64,000 nucleotides of DNA. Origin: Hsuehochloa calcarea (taxonomy: Eukaryota; Streptophyta; Magnoliopsida; Poales; Poaceae). Below the pieces are notes generated by a model that was given only the letters and a program-made list of their open reading frames with translations, made no database searches and was not told the DNA's origin. Position 1 is the stretch's first letter, and every line of letters begins with the position of its first letter. Location: the NCBI GenBank assembly GCA_036346395.1, contig CM070615.1, forward strand, positions 2,609,534-2,673,533. The letters run 5' to 3'. Positions 1 through 12,831 of this stretch are shown here, piece after piece. The translations under genes were made by a program, and so were the position numbers.

Positions 1-1130
1 ACGTGGTAAAAAAGGAGATGATCATGTCTTGTGGGTAAAGCTACACAAACTTTACAAAGTCAAAACTATTCAAATAGCAGAGCACTTGGTCATGGAAATG
101 CCGAGTAATGCTTTTCGCGGATTAGACTTTGGTTTTCAAAATGTTTTATAAAATGGTTTATGAGATGGATTGGTGTCCAATGGGAATTGAGTTGTAGCCC
201 TAGGTTAGTGTCTGTATTTAAGTTAGTGTTAGGTTGGTGTATATACTAGCTTTATTATTTTGCTAAAATTCAATTTTACTTAACTAACTTACACTTTCGA
301 ACATAGTTATTGTATTTAAATGGTTAAAGTTGCTTTCCGCTCAAATAACCCTAAAAAGCATTCCTTTCTTAATATCTATGTATGCATTAGATCTTGGTTA
401 TTTGTAAGTCTCGCCTAAGTTAGTTAAGGACCGGTATGCGAGTTGATATTGCAAAACCTTTCTATACTAGCACAAGTCTAGTATGGAACAGACTTGGCCA
501 ACTAATTTGCAATGTATCAACCTTGGTTTCGCCATCCGGTGGAATGTGGATGTGGTTGTAGCCACATGTAGCCCACACGACACAAGAGTGGGCTCCCACT
601 TAGTTGTAGCTATTTGATGGTGAAACCTTAGTGGCGAAACTGGGTTGGGATGACACATTGTAAATGTCTTGTCATGATCTCTTCGATGCACACCAAAGGA
701 AGTGTGTTTATCGTGTGGCAAAAGGAGATGATCATGTCTTGTGGGTAAAGCTGTACAAACTTTGCAGAGCCAAAACTATTCAAATAGTCGAGCCCTTGGT
801 CATGGACATGCCGAGTAATGCTTTTCGCGGATTGGACTTTGGTTTTCGAAATGTTTTATAAAATGGTTTATGAGATGGATTGGTGTCCAATGGGAATTGA
901 GTTGTAGCCTTGGGTTAGTTGCCTGTGTTTAAGTTAGTGTTAGGTTGATGTATATACTAGCTTTATTATTTTGCTAAAATTCAGTTTTACTTAACTAACT
1001 TACACTTTCGAACATAGTTATTGTATTTTAATGGTTAAAATTGCTTTTCACTCAAATAATCCTAAAAAGCCTTCCTTTCTTAATATCCATACATGCATTA
1101 CATCTCTTATGGGTGTAACTTGCAGAGTAT
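1..1130. repeat. imperfect direct repeat, about 710-bp period
   Basis: Bases from about 7 to 400 recur with a few substitutions at about 717 to 1110. A shared block containing ggagatgatcatgtcttg lies at 14 and again at 724. The stretch between them (about 410-700) occurs once. A 65-codon open frame at 664-861 lies in the second copy, and its equivalent in the first copy runs off the window edge. I do not recognise the product. The layout suggests part of a mobile element or a local duplication that continues to the left of the window. Confidence 0.6.
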
Positions 1131-1467
1131 ATTTTATACTCACTTTATGTAATAAATTGCTGCTCAGAGGATGAGGATTGTGTTGACATTGAGGACCTTG
1201 ACAATTAGGCTATTTTCCTTGATGATTGCTGTGACAGATCTACTAGATCTACTGAGCTTACTACTACTACTTTGGTAAAGTCCTGAACATGCCTGAAAGC
1301 AAGAAAAGTCCGACGCGATTTATGTTGTACCGCAGTTTTTTTATATGCTGATGACATCCAACTAAATTGTGATTAGCTTTCATTTGGCGATGATTCAGCC
1401 ATTTCTATGGTTGTTGCTAAAGAATCCTTTCTAGGACAAGAAAAACAAATTAAAGGAAGACTGCATG
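1131..1467. other. AT-rich spacer without a recognised gene
   Basis: No open frame with recognisable content is visible on either strand. The stretch ends at the target-site duplication of the hAT-type element that starts at 1476. Confidence 0.4.
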
Positions 1468-1475
1468 ACCTGTAG

Positions 1476-2220
1476 CAGTGGCGGGTCCGTTTGGTTTACG
1501 ACTCCAGGTAGTTATATTAAAATTTTAGTAATATCAAAATCTATACAAAAAATAGTGTTTAGATCGTAATCATATCAATTTACGGGTAATACCAAAATTA
1601 ATGTGTTTGGATTGTAGTCATGCCAAAATTTACCAAAATTATAGGTGACACGTGGGCCCCTAATGATTTTTTTGCTCCAAAATATATCAACATGAGTTTT
1701 TATATATATAAAATAATAAGGAACAGTTCAAACAGATCACAAATCGGATACTCTGTTTTTTTTAAAAAAAATTGATTATTTGAAACTAATTAATCTATCT
1801 AATTATGCAATTAATGTGCTTGCCTCATCCTATCATCATGTGACAGCTGTCCCTAGTGCATACTGCTCCCGAACCAATTCCGGGCGCGTGTTTTGGCCGA
1901 CCTGGAGAAGCCCGAAAAACACGAAGAAAAAATCAGGCGTGCCAAAATTTTGAGGGCGACCCAAAAACCTGGGAGAGAACCAAACGCTACCTAGTAAAGA
2001 TAAACGGTACTATCAAAATTTTGGAAGGGCACGTTAGGGTTATAAACTAAACATGCTCTAAAGCTGCAGGGTCAATTAAACGGTAGTTTTTGTTTTGCAA
2101 ACCATTCAACACAAGTGTTTTTTTTTGTGCAAAATTCTAGAAATTATATAAGAATTGGTCTCACATAGTTAATAATAATGTATTTGACCCCACAGGGATA
2201 CAATCCTGGTTACGCCACTG
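1476..2220. mobile_element. hAT-type non-autonomous element with 8-bp TSD
   Basis: The ends are inverted: CAGTGGCG at 1476-1483 and CGCCACTG at 2213-2220. They are flanked by ACCTGTAG (1468-1475) and ACATGTAG (2221-2228), a 7-of-8 match. Eight-base target duplications and CAGTGGCG-like termini are usual for hAT-derived elements. No transposase is encoded, so it would depend on a partner. The left breakpoint of the 3.7-kb tandem duplication falls inside this element at about 1930, so only its right part recurs at 5671-5958. Confidence 0.6.
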
Positions 2221-2908
2221 ACATGTAGATAGAACCAAGGTCAATGAAACATGTGCCCATTTTTTTTTAAAAAAAAAATGCAAAATAGTCTACATCAAAG
2301 GAGCCTTTTAAATAGCTTGTTTCAGTGGACGACGTGTCCTTGGGAGGATTTGATCAAGACGTCAATGGAAAAGCTTTTTACAAGCCCTATCTAATTATCC
2401 GGATTGGAATTTCTTGGCTAGGAACTTGCCTCCCAGCTCACTTAATTTGACTGGCTTTGTGGCACCATAAGACACCAAAAGAAGTAGTTTCCATGAATGG
2501 ATGACACTCAATTTAAGACTCAATTAGCTAGGTAATGCTTGGGCTTCAGGTGATTCTGATAAGTTTCAGGGAACACACTCGCTCCAGTTTTTGCTCTTGT
2601 GATGGGACTTAGAACGAAATCGATCGGATGTTATCGTGCGTACTACTACATGCAGTGAATAAGTATAAATTATGGAGTGTACACCTATGCATATGTGACG
2701 TTAGCAATGACGGATACTCATGTTCCGATTAGTCCCGTACGATGGCGCCGTAGCTAGCCAGCCACCAAAACCAATCACATCATATAAGCACAGGATAATG
2801 ATGTTTAGACTTTGTGTATACGGTGCCACCACAGGCAGTAAAACCTACGCATGCAAAACTCGTTTTGAGTGTCAAATCAACGACCATGTTATAACCCAAT
2901 CATTTCAG

Positions 2909-3106
2909 CTATTTTATTGTGTTGGCATTCATTTCGGTGAAAGTTATTGCTTCTATTGCACGCGCTAGAGACTTTGAAGCATCCACTGCATTTTTCATTA
3001 GTTCTGAACAGTGAACACCTTGATAGCGCAATCGCGAGCATAGATCAAGTAAGTACATACTGTGCTTGAGAAACTCCGCCCGAGTACCTTTATGGCTTTC
3101 TCCCAT
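2909..3106 (-). CDS. unrecognised 65-codon open frame, copy A (hypothetical)
   Basis: A 65-codon frame that starts MGESHKGTRAEF and ends NANTIK. The equivalent at 6653-6850 in the second duplicate stays open, with three visible residue changes (E to D, E to K, I to V). The composition is helix-like, with no signal peptide or membrane segment. I do not recognise the family. It may be an exon or a captured piece of an older gene. Survival of both frames is weak evidence because the duplication is recent. Confidence 0.25.
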   Translation of the reverse strand: MGESHKGTRAEFLKHSMYLLDLCSRLRYQGVHCSELMKNAVDASKSLARAIEAITFTEMNANTIK

Positions 3107-3587
3107 GGCTAATAACTTAGCATATAAACTGTTTCAATTTTTTTTTTTGGTGAAACAGTAGGGAACACTATTGTGTTGTGACAAGAGCAGTGATGGACCT
3201 ATGGCCGGCCAGACCATAGGTACCCCTGGTATCCCTATCCACCGAGCGTTATGGTTTGAAGTTTAGCTGCTCTGGGATGGAAAACGAAGAAATGATTTGG
3301 ACCAAAATTCTCTTGTATGGGCTACTGTCCCGGGCCGACTGGTCAAACCCACTAAATCTATCATCTCACTCTGACTCTGCTCTCTCTTCCTACCAAGCAT
3401 CGAGTCCCACTCTAATCTCTAACCAATTCCTCAATCTCCATCATGGCGAACCCTAATGACTAGCGCCTCGGCCTGCATGCGGGCGTAGGCTTGGGCGTGC
3501 TGGGCAGCTCGGGCAGGAATAAGGTGCGGTGGCAACCGGGCAGCACTGCGTGGCACAAGCCTGTGTGCAGCCCGGTAGTCAGCAGGG

Positions 3588-5074
3588 TGTAACATCCTAA
3601 AAATCTCAATTTTGGGAAAGTATAATGAAAATAAATGGGATAATGATTTTCATCATGTTTTGTGTAGAAAACTATTTTAGCATGATTTGTGAACTTTTGT
3701 ATAAATCAAATAGTGAAATTACATGCAAATAACAACTTGTAAGAATTTTTTAGACAATCACAGAACAAATAAAATCCTAAAAAATTTAAGCTATTAACTA
3801 CACGGTGTGATAAGCCCCCACAAAAATATTCATAAACTTTGAACCACGTTTTCTAAGTACAAAAATTCAGGAATCATTCAGCCAATTTTGAAAAATTCAA
3901 AAGCTATTTTTGAATTTCCCTCTTGCCGTTGGGCCATAACTGTCGCGGACCATCTCGCTCGCACCCGCTGCAGCACACACCAGCACTCCACTCCCACGCT
4001 CACTAACATGCTGGGCCCACCCGTCAGGGCCCTTCATCCACCTCGTTCTCACGCCCACGCGCCAGCATGCCTCGCCTGCTCTGCCGCTTACCCGTGGAAT
4101 TCAACCACCGCCCACAGTTTCGATGCTCACTTGCCCCTGTCACCTCCACCTGCCGTTGCCCATGCTAGCTATCTCGTCGATGCGCCGTTATCCCGCATTG
4201 ATGACGATATCGAAGCTCGGCGGGAGAAACCCGTACGTTGTGCTGTTTCTCGCCGCTTCTTTCGCGCCATTCTCGGCTGCATTTAATCCCCTCACCACGC
4301 CACGAGCTCCTCAGCTCGCCATTCTTGCATCTCGTACATAATCAGAGCATCTTGTGCTTTGCTTCACCGGGAACGATAGCGTCGTTCTCGACACTGGTGA
4401 ACAAGTCTCACACTGCCTTTTGCTCTGGTGAGCTTCCTTGCCCTTGTCACCTGCATCACCATGTGTCCCTTACCTCACTGATACTCCTTTCTTGCTTCAT
4501 GTAGCTCCAGAAACCCCATAGCGTGATCGTGCAGTCATCTTCTTTGTCTCCGGCGCACACCCCGATTCAGACCTTCGCGTTCTTGACACTCTAGTGAGCT
4601 TGAACCCCACCTAACCAGGTCATATTACGTTCCATAATCCACTAATGGTCCTTCCTTGTTTAACATGGACCCAAGCTCAGGGAATCACCGGAATCGAACT
4701 CTTCCCCGAATCGGCTACCGCAGTCATTTTCATCGATTTTCGTCACCTTAGTGAGTCACTAGTCAATTCATTCTATCCTTACCATCCTCAGTGTGCTTAC
4801 AAGTTAATGCGCACCTCCTTGTAGCATCTCCATCACCGTAGCACGCCGTCACCGTAACCCTCCTCTGCGCCGCTACTGTTCAATGTCGCCAAGCTACTCC
4901 GATCATCCCCCGACACCATCAAGGACCTTGGTAAGTTTCTAGTAGTCCCCTAGAACTATTGCACATGTTAGATTGAGATGTTAGCAAGTGTAGCGTAGAA
5001 TTCACCATAGGCATCCATGGCGTCGCCGCAAGAACCATCGTCGGCTCACCTCTGGTGATCCTAGGTCCTTACAC
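3588..5074 (+). mobile_element. LTR-like block, gypsy style (copy A)
   Basis: It begins TGTAACATCC at 3588 and ends ...GTCCTTACA near 5074. A TGTAACATCC start with a ...TTACA end is common for large gypsy-type LTRs of grasses. No primer-binding site, polypurine tract or coding domain adjoins it, and I see no matching 5-bp duplication, so it is either a solo LTR with decayed flanks or a truncated piece. The start TGTAACATCCC also occurs inverted at about 22240-22251. Confidence 0.4.
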
Positions 5075-6652
5075 CTAGCCCGTTAGCATCACCTGTACTC
5101 ATTAAAATAAAAAAAATATATGATTACTTATTTAGTTAATAAATAATTAGTCTATGACATATGAGACAGCCTCTGTTTTATAAATAAAAATCTAGAAAAG
5201 AAAACTATAAGAGACTAACAAGTAGGACCCATATGTAAGTTAATAAAATTAAAAATAATAAGACAAGTCGCTTTCAATTCAGAGGAAAATACGCTTTATC
5301 TGTTGGGAAACTGTAAACCTTAGTAGAAATCAGAGGAAAATACACTTTCTCTCTTGGAAAGAGTAAACCTCAGATAATACGCTTTCGACGTCACCCTTTT
5401 ATTAATTTATAGAATTTCAAAACCAAAACAAATTGAAATGTTAATAACTTTAGCATAAGAACTCTAAATTGAATGAATATTTTTTTTTCTAAATTCAAAT
5501 AAAATTATGCTCTAATCTGAATATGCAAAAATATTTGGATTTTGTTGCCGTTGAATTTTTTTTCATTATTTAATTTGCTATTGGCTCTTTTTGAATAGAC
5601 ATCGATACCTCGAACGAAATTTACGATGATCCTTCATTCTCTTATTCAGAGTAACCAAAGCATGGCAAGAAATCAGGCGTGCCAAAATTTTGAGGGCGAC
5701 CCAAAACCTGGGAGAGAACCAAACGCTACCTAGTAAAGATAAACGGTACTATCAAAATTTTGGAAGGGCACGTTAGGGTTATAAACTAAACATGCCCTAA
5801 AGCTGCGGGGTCAATTAAACGGTAGTTTTTTTTTAGCAAACCATTTAATACAAGTGATTTTTGTTTTGCAAATTTTCAGAAACAATAGAAATTTTACAAT
5901 AATTGGTCTCACATAGTTAATAATCATGTATTTAACCCCACAGGTTACAAACGCCACTGACATGTAGATAGAACCGAGGTCAATGAAACATGTGCACATT
6001 TTTATATTAAAAAAATGCAAAGTAGTTTACATCAAAGGATGCTTTTAAATAGCTCGTTTCAGTGGACGACGTGTCCATGGGAGGATTTGATCAAGACGTC
6101 AATGGGAAGCTTTTTACAAGCCCTATCTAATTATCCGGATTGGAATTTCTTGGCTAGGAACTTGCCTCCCAGCTCACTTAATTTGACTGGCTTTGTGGCA
6201 CCATAAGACACCAAAAGAAGTAGTTTCCATGAATGGATGACACTCAATTTAAGACTCAATTAGCTAGGCAATGTTTGGGCTTCAGGTGATTCTGATAAGT
6301 TTCAGGGAACACACGCGCTCCAGTTTCTGCTCTTGCGATGGGATTTAGAACGAAATCGATCGGATGTTATCGTGCATACCACTACATGCCGTGAATAAGC
6401 ATAAATAAATTATGGAGTGTACACCTATGCATTTGTGACGTTAGCAATGACGGATACTCATGTTCCGATTAGTCCCGTACGATGGCGCCGTAGCTAGCCA
6501 GCCACCAAAACCAATCACATCATATAAGCACAGGATAATGATGTTTAGACTTTGTGTATACGGTGCCACCACAGGCAGTAAAACCTACGCGCGCATGCAA
6601 AACTCGTTTTGAGTGTCAAATCAACGACCATGTTATAACCCAATCATCTCAG

Positions 6653-6850
6653 CTATTTTACTGTGTTGGCATTCATTTTGGTGAAAGTTATTGCGTCTAT
6701 TGCACGCGCTAGAGACTTCGAAGCATCCACTGCATTTTTCATTAGTTCTGAACAGTGAACACCTTGATAGCGCAATCGCGAGCATAGATCAAGTAAGTAC
6801 ATACTGTGCTTGAGAAACTCCGCCCGAGTACCTTTATGGCTTTCTCCCAT
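6653..6850 (-). CDS. unrecognised 65-codon open frame, copy B (hypothetical)
   Basis: Duplicate of the frame at 2909-3106. It keeps the same start and stop, with three residue changes visible. The product is not recognised. Confidence 0.25.
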   Translation of the reverse strand: MGESHKGTRAEFLKHSMYLLDLCSRLRYQGVHCSELMKNAVDASKSLARAIDAITFTKMNANTVK

Positions 6851-7331
6851 GGCTAATAACTTAGCATATAAACTGTTTCAATTTTTTTTTTTGGTGAAAC
6901 AGTAGGGAACACTATTGTGTTGTGACAAGAGCAGTGATGGACCTATGGCCGGCCAGACCATAGGTACCCCTGGTATCCCTATCCACCGAGCGTTATGGTT
7001 TGAAGTTTAGCTGCTCTGGGATGGAAAACGAAGAAATGATTTGGACCAAAATTCTCTTGTATGGGCTGCCCAAGCCAAGTGTTGGTCGCATCGTCCGGCC
7101 GACCGTCAAACCCACTAAATCTATCATCTCACTGACCGCCTCTCTTCCTACCAGCATCGAGTCCCACTCTAATCTCTAACCAATTCCTCAATCTCCATCA
7201 TGGCGAACCCTAATGACTAGCGCCTCCGCATGCGCGAGGCTTGGGCGTGCCGGGCAGCCTGGCAGAATAAGGTCGGTGGCAACCGGCAAAGATCAAGGTG
7301 GCACAAGCTCTGCGCAACATTGAGTCGCAGG

Positions 7332-8751
7332 TGTAACATCCTAAAAATCTCAATTTTGGGAAAGTATAATGAAAATAAATGGGATAATGATTTTCATCAT
7401 GTTTTGTGTAGAAAACTATTTTAGCATGATTTGTGAACTTTTGTATAAATCAAATAGTGAAATTACATGCAAATAACAACTTGTAAGAATTTTTAGACAA
7501 TCACAGAACAAATAAAATCCTAAAAATTTAAGCTATTAACTACACTGTGATAAGCCCCACAAAAATATTCATAAACTTTGAACCACGCTTTCTAAGTACA
7601 AAAATTCAGAATCATTCACCAATTTTGAAAAATTCAAAAGCTATTTTTGAATTTCCTCTTCTGGGCCATAACTGCATGGACCATCTCGCCGACTGCCGCA
7701 AAGACACACCAAAGACTCCACTCCCACGCCACTAACATGTCGGGCCCACCCGCCGTGGCCCTTCATCCACCTCGTTCACGCCCACGCGCCAAAGATGCCT
7801 CGCCGCTTCGCCGCTACCCTGGAATTCAACCACCGCCTACGCTTCGATGCTCACTTGCCCTCGCACCTCCACTGCCGTGCCCATGCTAGCTATCTCGCCG
7901 ATGCGCCGTTATCCCGCATTGATGACGATATCGAGCTCGGCGGAGAAACCCGACGCAGCTCGCCGCTTCTTTCGCGCCATTCTCACCGTGATTTAATCCC
8001 TCACCACGCCACGAGCTCCTCACCGCCATTCTTGCATCTCGATGTAATCGGAGCATCTTGTGCTTTGCTTCACCGGAACGATAAGGCCGTTTCGTACATC
8101 GTGAACAAGTCTCACACGCTTTTGCTCGTGAGCTTCCTTGCCCTTGTCACCGCGTCACCATGTGTCCCTTACCTCACCGATACTCCTTTCTTGCTTCATG
8201 TAGCTCCGAAACCCCATAGCGTGATCGCGCATCTTCTTTGTCTCCACAAGACACCCGATTCGCACCTTCGCTTCTTGACACTCTAGTGAGCTTGAACCCC
8301 ACCTAACCGGTCATATTACGCTCCATAATCCACTAATGGTCCTTCCTTGTTTAACATGGACCCAAGCTCGTGGAATCACCTAATCGAACTCTTCCCGAAT
8401 TCGCTACCGCATCATTTTCATCGATTTTCGCACCTTAGTGAGTCACTAGTCAATTCATTCTATCCTTACCATCCTCGATGCTTACAAGTTAATGCGCACC
8501 TCCTTGTAGCATCTCCATCACCGTAGCACGCCGTCACCGTAACCCTCCTCTGCGCCGCTACTGTTCAATGTCGCCAAGCTACTCCGATCATCCCCCGACA
8601 CCATCAAGGACCTTGGTAAGTTTCTAGTAGTCCCCTAGAACTATTGCACATGTTAGATTGAGATGTTAGCAAGTGTAGCGTAGAATTCACCATAGGCATC
8701 CATGGCGCCAGAGAACCATCGTCGGCTCACCTGTGATCCTAGGTCCTTACA
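7332..8751 (+). mobile_element. LTR-like block, gypsy style (copy B)
   Basis: Duplicate of the LTR-like block at 3588-5074. It carries many short indels in the GC-rich half and is nearly identical in the AT-rich ends. Confidence 0.4.
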
Positions 8752-9529
8752 CCTAGCCCGTTAGCATCACCTGTACTCATTAAAATAAAAAAAATATATG
8801 ATTACTTATTTAGTTAATAAATAATTAGTCTATGACATATGAGACAGCCTCTGTTTTATAAATAAAAATCTAGAAAAGAAAACTATAAGAGACTAACAAG
8901 TAGGACCCATATGTAAGTTAATAAAATTAAAAAAATAATAAGACAAGTCGCTTTCAATTCAGAGGAAAATACGGTTTATCTGTTGGGAACTGTAAACCTT
9001 AGTAGAAATCAGAGGAAAATACACTTTCTCTCTTGGAAAGAGTAAACCTCAGATAATACGCTTTCGACGTCACCCTTTTATTAATTTATAGAATTTCAAA
9101 ACCAAAACAAATTGAAATGTTAATAACTTTAGCATAAGAACTCTAAATTGAATGAATATTTTTTTTTCTAAATTCATATAAAATTATGCTCTAATCTGAA
9201 TATGCAAAAATATTTGGATTTTGTTGCCGTTGAATTTTTTTTTCATTATTTAATTTGCTATTGGCTCTTTTTGAATAGACATCGATACCTCGAACGAAAT
9301 TTACGATGATCCTTCATTCTCTTATTCAGAGTAACCAAAGCATGGCAAGAACCTCCTTTGATCATATTGATTCTACTATTTTAATTATTGTACTTCTTTT
9401 TGTAAAATCTATTATGCATAGGTATATGCTTGCTTAAAATTCTTATATTTTTGGATAACGGTAGTTATAGTTCTATTCGATGCATGATTCTTCTTGAAAT
9501 ATTGGTACCTTACTATGTTGTAGCCAACA

Positions 9530-9898
9530 GTAAGGATATATGCCTTCTCACCCAAGGAATTGAGAACTATCTCTACCTGGACAACGAAACATTGGATTTT
9601 AACCGATAAAATATCAAATTTTTGCACTGGTGGCATGAGCATAAATTAGCACATCTCGTGCTATCCACTTGCACGTGATGTGTTAACTGTTCATATCTCA
9701 ACGGTTTACTTCGAGTCTGCTTTCAATATTTCTGGAAGAATATTGGAGGAGAGAAGAACATGTCTTATGAGCGAAATGGTGGAGATACTTCTAACAGTGA
9801 AAAATAGGGAACAAGCTGATTCACGAACACAACATTCTGCAGAAAATTCAGAGTTGCCGGAGGTATTTGAAAATATGTACATAGATAACGACACGTAA
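9530..9898 (+). pseudogene. hAT transposase C-terminal remnant
   Basis: The frame from about 9650 to 9898 contains LARDVLTVHISTV, then ESAF, GRILEERR and MVEILL. This is the C-terminal dimerisation region of plant hAT transposases, where ISTVASESAF is the usual core. Upstream, in another frame, KFLHWWHEHK near 9600-9640 matches the tryptophan-rich stretch that normally comes before it, so a frameshift and stops separate the pieces. The N-terminal zinc finger and catalytic part are absent. It is a dead fragment. Confidence 0.7.
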
Positions 9899-10489
9899 AA
9901 CAAGATTGTATGTCGAGCTATAGGTTGTACTCTTTTTCTTTGCTAATGTTTTATCATGTTGAGTTTTTATTTGGCAAAGTTTTAACGAGGCAGCCATTAG
10001 CTCTACATTTTCAATATGCTTAACTTATTTTATTTTTATAATTTATATATCTATTTCTGAATTCTATATGTATTTTTTCTTCTGTTTTTTTTGAGAATTT
10101 TTTTTTGATTTTTTCAGATCTAACGATCAAGTGAACCATAACCGACCCATCGAGCTAAATGGACTTCGAACCGGTCCAACACGATACGATATACTATCAA
10201 ATCATATCTGAACCACCTCTGAAACACATAAACTGACACAATAGGAATCATCTGTTAATCGAACCACGATAGCCGGAGGCGGCCGTCTATCGTGGCGGCC
10301 GCGACGGCCGCCCATCTTGCCACACTAGAAACAAGTGGGTGGCGCAGATCAGCGCAGTCTTCTCTCACCAAGAAAAAAGAAAGAACGACTTTCTTGCGAC
10401 TCGCAAGTCAAGTCTCGGCCTGGGTTAGGGACGCATAGAGAGCTAGGGTTTGATCTTCGGGGAGAGAGGGGGAAGGAGTCGAGGAGAAG

Positions 10490-10662
10490 ATGATCGAGGT
10501 GGTGCTCAACGACCGGCTGGGCAAGAAGGTGCGGGTGAAGTGCAACGAGGACGACACCATTGGCGACCTCAAGAAGCTGGTCGCGGCGCAGACGGGGACG
10601 AGGCCCGAGAAGATCCGCATCCAGAAGTGGTACAACATCTACAAGGACCACATCACCCTCAA

Positions 10663-10711
<49 letters not shown>
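10490..10711 (+). CDS. UBL5: ubiquitin-like protein 5 / Hub1
   Basis: A complete 73-residue protein in one exon. It starts MIEVVLNDRLGKKVRVKC and ends YEIHDGMGLELYYN. The length, the ubiquitin fold without a C-terminal Gly-Gly, and the final Tyr-Tyr plus one residue are hallmarks of UBL5/Hub1. In yeast, animals and plants this protein binds spliceosomal partners non-covalently and influences splice-site use. The start is fixed by family length. The leader (about 10320-10489) is purine-rich and the region upstream is GC-rich. There is no intron in the coding part. A probable 3'-UTR intron follows, with its acceptor at 12831/12832. This is the most secure gene call in the window. Confidence 0.97.
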
Positions 10712-10714
<3 letters not shown>

Positions 10715-12831
10715 GTAGCTCTACTCCTGTTAATTTCCTCACTTTTAGAGTTCTTGCGTGACGACTGGGGCTCGTCAATTGGGAGGGTTTAATTTGGGGG
10801 CGCGGCGCTTTACCAATTTCCCTATCTGAAAGGTAGGCTACGTCCTCTGATCTCAGGATAGTAGGGTATGTTGAATTCCTAACTGATTACTGGTGAGGAA
10901 ATAGGAGGGTTTATTTCGGGGTGCTTTTAGTTCCTAATCCTTCTATGAACCTGCTATGATATCTTTCGTTGTATTCACAAGAATTTCAATTTGGGTATCT
11001 CTGATGAGTGATGATGATGCTAAGTTGCCGAGAGGGTAGCCTACCTTGTCAAATTTTGTAATTGACGCTCCAGCTGTTTGGAAAATACCATGCTATGCAA
11101 TTTGAGTTTCTGTGCACAATCGAATTCTTGAACTGTGAGCCTATGTGGAGCTTACAAGATATTACTAGCTTCTTTTAGGATATCTGTAATGATCTCTTGC
11201 AATTTGCTAGAATCATGCCAGAATCATGCCATGTTCATTTTCTTTGTAATTATGGTGCCCTGAACTTGTCCTTATTAAGTCAGTTGGCAAGGTTTAGCTT
11301 GTTAGCTTTCTTGCCAATTCTTAAAAATGTGGGCTAGAACCCAGAGGATTAAGTATATCGTGAACCTTTTATCACTAGTATTACATTCAGTATTTGACAA
11401 TTCAATCAATTTAATAATACGCGGGAAAACCATTCATTCTGTTTACTTAGTGGGGATAACCTTGGTCTTATTGTATTCCCAACTAAACATCACTGATATT
11501 TTGATCGTGTTATGCTTTAGGAATTTGTATCGTGTTATGCTTTAGGAATTTGTGCTTTTGATTGTTTAGTGGACTGAAGTACAGGAACTTTTACTTTTAC
11601 TTATACCGGGTAGAATCTGCACTTGGTTTTTATGATTGCTACATTAGGAGTTAGGACTTAGGACCATCCAATGTGCAGTATCTGATGTCTCCGCTTCAAT
11701 TTAATCAATTTATTAGAAAAGCGATATTACCTCCTTATGAATTAGAGCTTAATTTGAGAGTCTCTTGGGGCTTGAGTTAGGGCCTGTTAGGGTTGTTGTG
11801 GTCCGGAGTTAGTTGACAGTTTTATTTATTAAAATGCTGTTTGGTCATTGTACTTTCTGAGCTGACATAACCTGCTCTTTTGAATTGCATAAGATGTAAG
11901 TACACTAGTACAGGTTGGCAACTTGAAAGATTCTACTGTAAAAGCACCTGCTCTATACAGTTCTGTTATGTTCTGATAATCTTGAATAGTTTCACCTGTG
12001 TTTTGAGTTGTGATTGACCACTCACTGCATTAGGACCTGTTCAATGGTTCAGGTAGTAAAAAGTGTCAATTTGGCTAGTGTCGGAAGTTATACCTAAATG
12101 AAGTGTATAACTGTATACTATCATCATTTGATAGCATGGTGTGGGCCATATGGCATGGATTTGTCATCTTGTGTTCCTTCTGTTTCTGGCTATGCCGATT
12201 TACCTTATGTTATGTCCATGTTTTTGGGTATTTACTGGGTTAGCATTGTACATGTCCCAGTAAATTACTCACACTTCCCAAGCTCGGTTTACTAGGTTTA
12301 GCATCAAGCTTGCATTTAGATCTCCTGCTGTCCCGCAGGCTCACTGAAATGTTGGAAGACTCGGATGCTTAGGTTTTTTTTTTTCTGTAGTTAGTTTTGA
12401 ACCAGACAGGATGGCTTGTTTGGTCATTAAATTTGAATCTAGTCTGCTTATTCATTGAACAGTCCATCTGTAGTGCAATTGCAGATTGGAGAATGATTCT
12501 GAAAAGTTGATCATTCAACATTTTAAACAAACTGGCTAGTTGGTTGATTGTTGATGCTTGAATTTGATAATGTAATATTCTCTTGTGGTTTTCCTTGATA
12601 TGAATATTGTGCCTTCTAGTTGTCCCCTTTTGCTTGATTTATTTCACTGTTCTGCACTTCTGTGTTTCTGAAGAAAAGAATTAAATCTTTCATGCAAGTA
12701 GGATGTCTTGAAATTATGATATGTTTCACTTTGTTTTCTATGGTTTGCCGAGACCTAATTGATCCCGCTGCTCAAATTTCCATGCTCGTAATCTTTTCAT
12801 CTTCACTAATCACTGTTCGATTGCAATGCAG
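10712..12831 (+). other. probable 3'-UTR intron of UBL5
   Basis: The stop codon is followed by about 2.1 kb of T-rich sequence without coding content. It ends at TTGCAATGCAG just before GTTGGTCTGAAC (12832). Possible donors are ag/GTCGTA beside the stop and AAAG/GTAGGC near 10831; the second fits the consensus better. The last part (from 11966) lies in tandem duplication 2. This is a splicing inference, with no transcript evidence. Confidence 0.5.

Larger units (their letters stand above)
1931..5670. repeat. tandem duplication 1, copy A
   Basis: This block recurs in direct orientation at 5671-9350. The AT-rich parts (for example 5080-5670 and 8770-9350) are nearly identical. The GC-rich middle (about 3440-4760 in this copy) differs by many short indels. 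The junction at 5661-5675 joins ...catggcaaga to aatcaggcg..., and both parent ends share AAGAA or AGAA, which fits a microhomology-type join. No host gene is recognised inside. Confidence 0.9.
5671..9350. repeat. tandem duplication 1, copy B
   Basis: Second copy of 1931-5670, about 60 bases shorter. It starts at AATCAGGCG inside the hAT-type element and ends at CATGGCAAGA (9341-9350), after which unique sequence follows. Its GC-rich part (about 7200-8430) carries most of the differences from copy A. Confidence 0.9.

Noticed and set aside
6015..6206. Small gene at the left of duplicate copy B
   Set aside because: The matching region in copy A (about 2270-2470) is interrupted by an indel that shifts the frame, and no domain is recognised.
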